A stretch of 13,320 nt of DNA from Gemmatimonadota bacterium (GTDB lineage: Bacteria > GCA-2686955). Made by a program: the position numbers and the translations under genes. Positions 1 to 6,900 of this stretch are shown piece by piece. Position 1 is the stretch's first letter. Each line of letters opens with the position of its first letter. The notes under the pieces were generated by a model. That model was not told where the DNA came from. It ran no database searches and saw nothing but the letters and a program-made list of their open reading frames with translations. The stretch lies in assembly GCA_002686955.1 (NCBI GenBank), contig NYZA01000233.1, forward strand, positions 1 through 13,320, written 5' to 3'.

Positions 1-1131
1 GAGGGGCTGCCGGAGGTGTCGCCGGAGCGGGGCGAGCTGGAGCAGCTGCTGAGTCGGGCGAACGAGGCGATCGCGCGAGAACATCTCGATGCGGCGGAGG
101 CGTATCTGGAGGCGGACGAGAACGACAAGGCAGTGGAGCGGGCGGCGCTGGCGCGCGATCTGGCGGTTTCGAAGGAGTCGAGGAAGAGGGCGTCGAAGAT
201 CCTGCGCGGTCTGGCCGACGGAACCAAATGGAGCAAGGCGACGCAGGCGCACATGATTGACCGCGATCAGGATCTGGTGGCCGATTCAGGCACCGATCAG
301 GAGATCGAGGCGCTGTTCGACGCTCAGGGGGAGCGGGCGGATCAGTACCGCACCCATGGAATCGAGCTCGGGCGGGCGCTGCAGGCGGCGGCGGAGGACG
401 ATCTGCCCGAGGCGAAATCGATCCTGAAGACGCTTCAGCGGAAATCGCCGAAAGACCCGATCATCGCCTTCGAGCTGGGGCACACCTTGCACGCATTGGG
501 AGACCACACCGGAGCAGCGAGGAATCTGCGCAAGGCGGTTGATGGGGATCCGGGGCGGGCCGAGGCTGTGCTCGAGCTGACCGAGGTGAGCTTGGGGCTG
601 GGGCACAAGAAGGGGGCCGTCGAAGCGCTGGAGAAGTTCGCGGGCGAGGACCCTCGCGTGACCCAGCGCTTGGGGGAGATCTTGATCGCGACCGGCAAGC
701 TCGACAAGGCCGAGGCGATGCTGGAAGAGGCCGTGGGCACCGAGAAGGAGAGTGCGGCGGTCTTTCGGCTCTTGGGCGAGATCGCCGAGCGACAAGAGGA
801 CTACAAGAAGGCGGGGCGCTTCTACGACAAGGCTTTCGCCAAGGGGCCGAACGACCCGATGAACGCGCTCTGGCTCGCGCGCTTCCTGAGCGGTCCGGGG
901 GACGACGCGATCCGGGCGATCGATACCTACAACGCATTGGCCGATCGCGATCCCTCGGGGCGCTTCCTCTACTTCCGGCAGGTGGGCGAGCTCTATCTGA
1001 AGCTCGGCCATGTCGGCGAGGCGATCGACATTCTCTCGAACGCCAAGGGATTGACGCCACCGAGCCGGCAGGAAGATCTGAAGGCGGTCGAGGAGCTGTT
1101 GGAGAAGGCGTACGCGGCGGGGGACGATTGA
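1..1131 (+). CDS. Tetratricopeptide-repeat (TPR) protein, possibly 5'-partial
   Basis: This is a helical-repeat scaffold protein with no visible enzymatic domain. A GTG start is available at 16, with a purine-rich GAGGGG nine bases upstream, giving 371 residues. The frame is also open to base 1, so the true start may lie outside the window. From about residue 110 to the end, 34-residue-like helical pairs recur with TPR spacing of small and aromatic residues: FELGHTLHALGDHTGAARNL, then RLGEILIATGKLDKAEAMLE, then LLGEIAERQEDYKKAGRFYD, then QVGELYLKLGHVGEAIDILS. The composition is rich in Glu, Ala, Lys and Asp. There is no signal peptide or membrane segment in the visible part. TPR arrays usually bind proteins, but nothing here identifies the partner. 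The next gene is a toxin-antitoxin cassette with its own promoter, so the two are probably not functionally linked. The TPR fold is secure; the specific role is unknown. Confidence 0.85.
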   Translation, partial: EGLPEVSPERGELEQLLSRANEAIAREHLDAAEAYLEADENDKAVERAALARDLAVSKESRKRASKILRGLADGTKWSKATQAHMIDRDQDLVADSGTDQEIEALFDAQGERADQYRTHGIELGRALQAAAEDDLPEAKSILKTLQRKSPKDPIIAFELGHTLHALGDHTGAARNLRKAVDGDPGRAEAVLELTEVSLGLGHKKGAVEALEKFAGEDPRVTQRLGEILIATGKLDKAEAMLEEAVGTEKESAAVFRLLGEIAERQEDYKKAGRFYDKAFAKGPNDPMNALWLARFLSGPGDDAIRAIDTYNALADRDPSGRFLYFRQVGELYLKLGHVGEAIDILSNAKGLTPPSRQEDLKAVEELLEKAYAAGDD

Positions 1132-1134
1132 TGC

Positions 1135-1167
1135 GTGATGCGCGCCATGTTGACGCGCGCGCATCAC
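1135..1167. promoter_or_regulatory. Perfect 11-bp palindrome, candidate VapB/VapBC operator
   Basis: The arms GTGATGCGCGC (1135-1145) and GCGCGCATCAC (1157-1167) are perfect inverted complements separated by 11 bases. The palindrome sits four bases after the TPR stop codon and surrounds the -35-like box of the antitoxin promoter. VapB-type antitoxins, alone or with VapC, are known to repress their own promoter by binding inverted repeats, which makes this a good operator candidate. The alternative is a terminator for the TPR gene. The stem is strong enough, but the following bases (TTGCTTAGATTGG) lack a run of T, so an intrinsic terminator is less likely. Confidence 0.55.
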
Positions 1168-1178
1168 TTGCTTAGATT
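1150..1178 (+). promoter_or_regulatory. Sigma-70-like promoter of the vapBC cassette, probably leaderless
   Basis: TTGACG at 1150-1155 (five of six -35 consensus bases) is followed after exactly 17 bases by TAGATT at 1173-1178 (four of six -10 consensus bases). A start site about seven bases downstream falls at about 1185, which is the A of the antitoxin ATG. No Shine-Dalgarno-like sequence lies between the -10 box and the ATG, which agrees with a leaderless transcript. The -35 box lies in the loop of the 1135-1167 palindrome, so a bound repressor would block it. This was read by eye. Confidence 0.6.
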
Positions 1179-1184
1179 GGTCCC

Positions 1185-1427
1185 ATGCGAACGACTCTCA
1201 CCCTCGATCCGGACCTGGCGGCCGAGCTGAAACGGCTGTCGCGGCTGAGTGGCGCAGCCTGGAAAGATGTGGTCAACGAAACGATCCGCAAGGGGTTGGC
1301 CGCCACGCCTCCGGTGGAGCCATCTCGGTACGAAACCCCAGTCTCCGATCCGGGGCCACCCGCGGTGCAGGGGATCCATGGGGTCCATGAGCTTCTGGCG
1401 ATCGCGGAGGGCGACGACTACAGGTGA
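1185..1427 (+). CDS. vapB: VapB-type ribbon-helix-helix antitoxin
   Basis: This is an 80-residue DNA-binding antitoxin predicted to neutralise the downstream PIN-domain toxin and repress the cassette. Residues 2-7 (RTTLTL) form the N-terminal beta strand of a ribbon-helix-helix fold. Helices follow at about 9-20 (PDLAAELKRLSR) and 25-39 (AWKDVVNETIRKGLA). The C-terminal tail (41-80) is Pro/Gly-rich and then acidic (HELLAIAEGDDYR), as expected for the flexible toxin-binding segment. The ATG is chosen because the family begins at or near the strand and because the promoter points to it; there is no Shine-Dalgarno sequence. The stop codon overlaps the toxin GTG by four bases (GTGA), so the two are translationally coupled. 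The family is well supported. The exact cognate pairing follows from the overlap. Confidence 0.82.
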   Translation: MRTTLTLDPDLAAELKRLSRLSGAAWKDVVNETIRKGLAATPPVEPSRYETPVSDPGPPAVQGIHGVHELLAIAEGDDYR

Positions 1428-1852
1428 TTCTGGTCGATGCGAACCTGCTCCTTTACGCGCGTCTGTCGTCGTACGATCAGCACGCGGCCGCCCATCGCTG
1501 GCTCGACGAGAAGCTGAACGGGAGGGCTGGCGTTGGCCTGCCATGGGAATCGCTCCTGGCATTTCTGCGGCTCGCGACCAGCCCGAGGCTCTTCCCGCGT
1601 CCGCTTCCGATGGACGAGGCTTGGAGCCAGGTGCGGGCCTGGCTCGCGCTTCCTACCACGTGGATCCCAACGGCGGGCGAGGGGCACGAAGGCACACTGG
1701 ATCGTTTGGTGCGGGGGCGGGGATTGACGCCGAAGCTGGTCATGGATGCCCACCTCGCCGCTTTGGCCATCGACCATGGCCTCTTGCTCTGCTCGGCGGA
1801 CCGGGATTTCATGCGCTTCGAGGAGCTGCGCTTCGTGGATCCCTTTGCTTGA
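1424..1852 (+). CDS. vapC: VapC-type PIN-domain ribonuclease toxin
   Basis: This 142-residue PIN-domain protein is the toxin of the pair; VapC enzymes are magnesium-dependent RNases that cut tRNA or rRNA and stop translation. The acidic centre is complete: D5 in MILVDANLLLYA, E42 in PWESLLAFLRL, D108 in KLVMDAHLAALA, and D126/D128 in SADRDFMRF. The length is typical of the family. It starts with GTG at 1424 inside the antitoxin stop codon (GTGA), an arrangement that keeps toxin synthesis dependent on antitoxin translation. Nothing is truncated, so the toxin is predicted to be active. The RNA target cannot be read from the sequence. The gene ends just before the structured intergenic repeat. 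Confidence 0.88.
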   Translation: MILVDANLLLYARLSSYDQHAAAHRWLDEKLNGRAGVGLPWESLLAFLRLATSPRLFPRPLPMDEAWSQVRAWLALPTTWIPTAGEGHEGTLDRLVRGRGLTPKLVMDAHLAALAIDHGLLLCSADRDFMRFEELRFVDPFA

Positions 1853-1857
1853 AGAGC

Positions 1858-2039
1858 TAACCCGCATTTCTCGCAAACTTTCGTCGCGAGGGGGCGCAGA
1901 TTCGTGCCCTCGCGGTGCTTCGCACCGTTTCGCGCTGAGGCGTGCTGGTTGCACGTCGCACAAAGCGAAACGGGGGGAAGTGCTGCCAGGGTGCGGAGAT
2001 GCGTCGCCACAGCAGAAAATTGGTGAGAAATGCGGGCTA
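1858..2039. repeat. MITE-like intergenic element with terminal inverted repeats
   Basis: The gap between the convergent vapC and lyase genes is almost filled by this element. Its left end CCCGCATTTCTC (1861-1872) is matched exactly in inverse at its right end GAGAAATGCGGG (2025-2036). Two further outer bases also match across one mismatch, so the ends read TA-A-CCCGC and GCGGG-C-TA. The TA at each edge could be a duplicated TA target. The interior carries no long open frame and is packed with smaller palindromes. This is what a small non-autonomous transposable element looks like, but I cannot name the parent transposase family. A folded repeat or a bidirectional terminator for the convergent genes is also possible. 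Confidence 0.5.
1885..1973. other. Nested palindrome cluster inside the intergenic element
   Basis: Four perfect inverted repeats lie side by side or nested. CGCGAGGG (1885-1892) pairs with CCCTCGCG (1907-1914). CGGTGC (1913-1918) pairs with GCACCG (1922-1927) around a TTC loop. CCGTTTCGC (1925-1933) pairs with GCGAAACGG (1965-1973). Within that last loop, CGTGC (1941-1945) pairs with GCACG (1951-1955). Some stems share a few bases, so they cannot all form at once. The dense pairing would allow a cruciform or a multi-stem RNA. There is no T tract typical of an intrinsic terminator. Confidence 0.55.
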
Positions 2040-2060
2040 AGGGTCCGCGCAAGAATAGCG

Positions 2061-3497
2061 TCACCGATGTCGAATGCCGATCTCGTTGAAGAAGGCGGTC
2101 AGAAGCGCGTCTCTCGCCTCGATCGGGAGGATGTTCAGGATCTCATTGATCTCGGCCATATCGCCCGGGAGCTTTCCGCCACCGAGCCCCGCCGCGCCGA
2201 GCAGCGCTTCGATCGCATCGGGCGTCAACGAAGCGAGATCGACCCCTTTTAGCGTGTCGAGCAGAGGATTTGGAGGCGCTTTCGTGGCGCGCATGGTGTG
2301 CAGCGCTTCCTCCAGATCGTGCAGGAAGGCACCGGTTGTGCGCAGAGTGACGGGAACAATCGTCAGGTGGATGCTCTCCGGCACATCACCGAATCGCAGC
2401 TGCGGCTGCACGTGCCAACCGTTCCGCTTGAGCTCATCGGCGAGACGGAAGAGGTTCACCGAATCGGAGCCGAATGCCACGATGCTCATCGATGGCTCTC
2501 CGATGAGGTGGATGTCTTCCAAGTTCTCCACGCCGGCGATGATCTCATCGGTCGATCGCTTCAGCGCACGAGCGATCTCCAGATAGCCCTCCTCTCCAAA
2601 GTGTTGCAGCAACGTCCATGCGGCGGCCACCGGCCCGCCCGATCTGGAGCTCTGGATCGTTGGGTTGACCACGGCGTAGCCCGTCCACCCGGAGCAGGAG
2701 AAGATTTGGTGTCTTCTGAGGGACTTGTCTCGATAGAGGATGACCGACGCGCCCTTCGGAGCGAAGCCGTATTTGTGTAGGTCCATCGAGATCGAGCTGA
2801 CCCCGGGAACGCCGAGGTCGAAGTCGGGGATCGCCGCTCCCAGTTTTCGCAGGAAGGGCATGAGGAAGGCGCCGATGCATCCGTCGACGTGGAAAAGGAG
2901 GTCTGCTTCTTGCGCTATCGCGCCGATCTCGCGGATCGGGTCGAGGACTCCATGCGCGTACGAGGGGGCCGACGCGACCAGTAGAATCGTGGAGGGTGTG
3001 ATGGCCCGTCGCATCACTTCGGGATCTACGCGACACGAAAGCGGATCGACCGGGACGACGACAGGCTTGATGCCGAAGTACTCGCAGCCCTTGTGGAAAC
3101 AGGCATGAGCCGTAATCGGGAGCACGAGCTCGGGGGCTTCGATCTCAGGGCGGTTGGCGCGCGCCCAATCCCGGGCGGTCTTGACGGAGAGCAACACGCT
3201 CTCCGTGCCGCCGCTGGTGAAGTTACCGACAGTGTTCTCGTCTCCCCCCAAATGGCCGGCCGCCATGGCGATGATCTCGGATTCCATCTCGACCAAGCTC
3301 GGGCAAACCGTGGGATCCAAAGCGTTTTCCCAGAGAAACATCCTGCTGGCGGCCTCTACCAGCTCTCTGGCCTCGCGATCGGGGGCGAATACGTAGGCGA
3401 ATGTCTTGCCCTCGGACCAGTCGACATCGTTCGCGCGCTTGGAGCGCAAGCGGGCAAGGACTTCGGCGGGGCTTTGGCGTTCTCTTGGTGGTTTCAT
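2061..3497 (-). CDS. PLP-dependent lyase/decarboxylase, sphingosine-1-phosphate lyase-like
   Basis: This is a 478-residue fold-type I pyridoxal-phosphate enzyme of the group II decarboxylase superfamily, closest in pattern to sphingosine-1-phosphate lyase. That enzyme cleaves a phosphorylated long-chain base into a fatty aldehyde and phosphoethanolamine. Visible landmarks are TSGGTES (94-100, phosphate cup), AHACFHKG with H131 as the likely ring-stacking residue, HVDGCIGAF with D205 for the pyridine nitrogen, and SISMDLHKYGFAPKGAS with K242 as the Schiff-base lysine. The last motif and the following ILYRDK strongly resemble the lyase, whereas SSRSGGPVAAAW replaces its usual SRPG segment. There is no N-terminal membrane anchor, as in soluble bacterial homologues. 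It is the last gene of the - strand series, 72 bases after the HemJ-like gene, with only a weak ribosome-binding site. A glutamate or other amino-acid decarboxylase is a less likely alternative. The substrate is inferred. Confidence 0.8.
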   Translation of the reverse strand: MKPPRERQSPAEVLARLRSKRANDVDWSEGKTFAYVFAPDREARELVEAASRMFLWENALDPTVCPSLVEMESEIIAMAAGHLGGDENTVGNFTSGGTESVLLSVKTARDWARANRPEIEAPELVLPITAHACFHKGCEYFGIKPVVVPVDPLSCRVDPEVMRRAITPSTILLVASAPSYAHGVLDPIREIGAIAQEADLLFHVDGCIGAFLMPFLRKLGAAIPDFDLGVPGVSSISMDLHKYGFAPKGASVILYRDKSLRRHQIFSCSGWTGYAVVNPTIQSSRSGGPVAAAWTLLQHFGEEGYLEIARALKRSTDEIIAGVENLEDIHLIGEPSMSIVAFGSDSVNLFRLADELKRNGWHVQPQLRFGDVPESIHLTIVPVTLRTTGAFLHDLEEALHTMRATKAPPNPLLDTLKGVDLASLTPDAIEALLGAAGLGGGKLPGDMAEINEILNILPIEARDALLTAFFNEIGIRHR

Positions 3498-3550
3498 CGG
3501 GCTCAGCTCATTGGGGTTCGCGCAACAACAACTTCCCGCTTTGGCGGCGA

Positions 3551-3571
3551 GATCTGGACCGGATCCAGATC
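3551..3571 (-). other. 8-bp hairpin between hemJ and the lyase gene
   Basis: GATCTGGA (3551-3558) and TCCAGATC (3564-3571) form a perfect stem around a five-base loop that overlaps the hemJ stop codon. No T run follows on the - strand, so it is not a convincing terminator. It could slow ribosomes or processing nucleases and so lower expression of the distal lyase. Confidence 0.35.
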
Positions 3572-3992
3572 AGAAGGGCCGCAGTACGGCCAACGAAAGA
3601 ACCGCCCACAAGCCCAAGATCGAAGCTATCTCCATCATCGAAAAAAAAGTTGTTTTCATCGATTGCCCGGATGCAAGCGACGATATTTTCGCCCGCAGAA
3701 CCTGATCGGCGGCGACCAAGAACAAAACGAGAAGCAGCTTGGCGTGCATCCATCCGCCCGGGGGCATGCCCATAACGAGCAACATCGCTCCGCCGCCGAT
3801 GAGAGTGAGCAAGATGCCGGGAATCGCACCCTTGTTGTAGATGCCGCGGGCCAGCGTCACCATGCCCTTCTTCGCACTCTCGTCTTGCTCGCCCGCCATG
3901 GCGGCCAGAAGCCGACACAGATTGATGAGCGCGCCGATCCAGAGAAAAGCACCGCCTATGTGCAGCAGCTTGAAATAGAGAATGGACTGCAT
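3570..3992 (-). CDS. hemJ: HemJ-like (UPF0093) four-helix membrane protein
   Basis: This 140-residue integral membrane protein resembles HemJ, the oxygen-independent protoporphyrinogen IX oxidase of many bacteria that lack HemY and HemG; it makes protoporphyrin IX for haem. Four hydrophobic segments lie near residues 5-30, 57-75, 84-97 and 118-137. Family-type residues are H11 in KLLHIGGAFLWIGAL, R27 in NLCRLL, and the W81-M-H83-A-K85 motif at the start of the third helix, where the His and Lys are the conserved functional residues. The ATG at 3992 is preferred over longer upstream frames because AGGGAG lies eight bases ahead and the first helix begins directly. It follows metH by five bases, so it is translationally linked. 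A CopD-like copper or haem membrane protein is an alternative; the WMHAK motif favours HemJ. Confidence 0.72.
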   Translation of the reverse strand: MQSILYFKLLHIGGAFLWIGALINLCRLLAAMAGEQDESAKKGMVTLARGIYNKGAIPGILLTLIGGGAMLLVMGMPPGGWMHAKLLLVLFLVAADQVLRAKISSLASGQSMKTTFFSMMEIASILGLWAVLSLAVLRPF

Positions 3993-3997
3993 GTTTT

Positions 3998-6900
3998 CTA
4001 CTCCCTGTATGAATCTCCCACGGAGAAATATCTGGCATCGGGATGGTGAAATACGATTGCTGAAACACTCGCCTCCGGGTCCATCATGAAGTCCTCGGTT
4101 AGCTCGACTCCGATCTCCTCCGGCCGTAGAAGACCGAAAAGGGCGGCCTGATCGGAGAGATCGGGACAGGCCGGGTAACCGAAGGAGTAACGCATGCCAC
4201 GATAGCGTGCGCGAAAGCGGTCGGTCATCGTCAGGTCTTCGCCGTCGGGGAATCCCCAGGCGGATCGTAGGCGGGCGTGGAGCCATTCGGCCGCGGCTTC
4301 TGCGGTCTCGAGGGCGAGGGCTTGTACGATATGCGAAGCGAGGTACTCGCCTCGCTCACGCAGCTCGGCGGCTCGCTCGCGCACGCCAACGCCGGCGCTC
4401 GTCACGAGTAGGGCCACGTGATCGGTGACACCGTCCGGGCCGATCGGTTGAACCAGATCGGATAGACAGAGGCGATCTCCGTCCGGCTGGCGCTTGAACG
4501 AGAAGGTGTGGACCGGCGCCCCGCTTCCCTCCGGGTCGAAAAGATGGAGCGCATCCCCTTCACTTCCCGCCGGGAAGAAGCGCCAGGCTGCATTGACGGT
4601 TGGCGGATGGCTGCTTCTGATCTCGCGTACGGCGTTATCCAGACCGATCGCACGCTGGTCGCCGTCTTCGATGAGCTCCGCGAGCTTCCCTTTCAATCCC
4701 AGGTGTTTGCCGAAGAGCATCTGAGGATTCACCCAGCTCCACAAGAGGTCGAAAGGGATCTCTCGGATCAGATGCCGTTCGGTGTCGGGGTTGCGCGGAG
4801 CGGATGCCACTAAGAGTCGCTTATTGGCCTCAGCCTTCTTCGGTGTCTTCCTTCGGGGGCGCCTTCCCGCGGATGAGCTCCGGGCCTCGTGCGTTGCCGA
4901 GACGCTTCCGCCTTGCTCTGCCACTCCCCGCAAGAGCGAAAGGCCCGACATCGCGTCCTTTGCGTACATGACCGGGCCGCCGTAGACCGGGGCGATCCTC
5001 TCGTTCGCGAACCTCGCGCTGAGCGCCGCTCCCCCGACCAGCAGAGGTAGATCGATCCCTTCTTCGTGGAGGTCCTGTGCCGTTGCCACCATCTGATGAG
5101 CCGATTTGACGAGCAATCCCGAGAGACCGATGGCGCCGGGTTGCTCTCGCCTAACAGCCTCGATCAATGCAGCGGGTGGCACCTTCGTCCCCAGATCGAC
5201 AACGCGGTAACCGTTGTTGCTGAATATGATCTGCACTAGGTTCTTGCCGATATCGTGCACATCCCCCTTTACTGTTGCCAGCAGCACCTTCCCGCGAGAT
5301 GCCGCGTCGCTTCTTTCCATATGGGCTTCGAGCTGCGAGACCGCCAGCTTCATCACCTCGGCGCTTTGCAATACCTCCGCCACGATCAGCTCGTTGGCAT
5401 TGAAGAGCCTGCCAACCTCCGCCATCCCCTCCATCAAAGGTCCGTTTACGATCTCCAAGGCCGGCGTTTCCTCCAACTTCCTATCGAGATCTCGCGCCAA
5501 ACCCTCTCGCGTGCCCTCGACGACATAGGCGGCCAGCCGTTCGTCGAGTGGCAATTCGTGCTTCTTTTCGGAGGGCGCTCGCCTTCCGCTCGCGCCACGA
5601 AAATGGGCAACGAACTCCCCGATCGGATCTTGCCCGCGACTCAACAGCAGATTGGTGGAGAGCTCGACTTCGGCTGGGGGAATCGAGGCGTAACGCTCGA
5701 GCTTCTGTGAGTTCACGATCGCCAAGTCGAGACCGGCCTTCGTCGCCAGGTAAAGAAAGACCGAGTTGAGCACTTCGCGGCCGGCCGGGGGGAGTCCAAA
5801 CGAAATGTTGCTGACCCCCAGGATCGTCTTCGATTCCGGATATGCCTGCTTGATCAAACGGATACCTTCGATCGTCTCTTCCGCGCTGCCTTCGTAAGCA
5901 CTGTCTCCAGTAGCGCAAGGAAAGGTCAGGGGATCCCAGATCAGATCTCGGTCCCGCAGGCCGTACTTCCGCGCAAGTATGCCGTGCAATCGATGGGCGA
6001 CATCAAGCTTGCGAGCCCGGGTGACCGCCATCCCCTCTTCGTCGATCGTACCCACCACGAAGAGGGCGCCGAATCGCCTCGCCATCGGTACGACCGCATC
6101 GAGCCGATCCTCACCCTCCTCGAGGTTGATCGAGTTGACGATCGTCGCGCCCTGGCAATGGGGTAGCGCCACTTCGAGTACACGGGGATCGGTGCTGTCA
6201 ACCATGATCGGCGCCTTCACCACCCGAGTGAGGCGCTGCAGGAAGGCGTCCATGTCGGCGGCCTCGTCTCTATCGGCTTCGGCCAGACAGACGTCGATGA
6301 TCTGAGCGCCTGCGCGCACCTGCGCTCGCCCGACTTCCGCGGCCTCGGCAAGCTTGCCCCCTTCGATCAAGCGGCGGAACTTCCTCGAGCCGACGACATT
6401 CGTGCGCTCGCCGACCAGAAGGGGCCGATTCTCTTCTTCGATCGCTACGAAATCGATGCCGCTGACGGCGCAGCGATCGTCGCCCTCGGGCGTGCGGGGG
6501 CGCTTCCCTTCGACCATGCCGGCCAATGCGCGGATATGTTCCGGTGTGGTGCCGCAGCAACCACCAACCACGTTCAGCCACCCGCGATCGACGAAGCGCT
6601 CCATGACCAAGGCGAGCTCTTCGGGGCTTTCGAGATATCGGCCCTCTTCATCGGGAAGACCGGCGTTCGGGATGCAGGCGACATTCGTCGTCGCCATGGC
6701 GGCGAGGGCGCGCAGATGGTCGGTCATGAAATCGGGGCCGGTGCCACAGTTGAGACCGACGATCAGCGGATCGGCGTGGCGGATCGAGGTAAAGAACGCT
6801 TCAACGCCCTGCCCGGCGAGCATCGTCCCGGTCGGCTCGATGGTGCACGAGATCATCAAGGGCGCCCGGGAGGCCCCACGCGCGATCGCGTCCTCGACGC

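Noticed and set aside
1135-1167. Intrinsic terminator of the TPR gene
   Set aside because: The stem is strong but no T run follows; the position around a -35 box fits an operator better.
1249-1860. + strand open frame of 203 codons over vapBC
   Set aside because: It is out of frame with the clear VapB and VapC proteins, which have complete motifs and a GTGA overlap.
3093-4049. + strand open frame of 318 codons across the lyase/hemJ region
   Set aside because: It runs antisense to two recognised genes and their junction and has no domain pattern.
3570-4286. 238-codon version of the HemJ-like gene
   Set aside because: The added N-terminus is an out-of-frame reading of metH, is Arg-rich with no motif, and the ATG at 3992 has a good ribosome-binding site.
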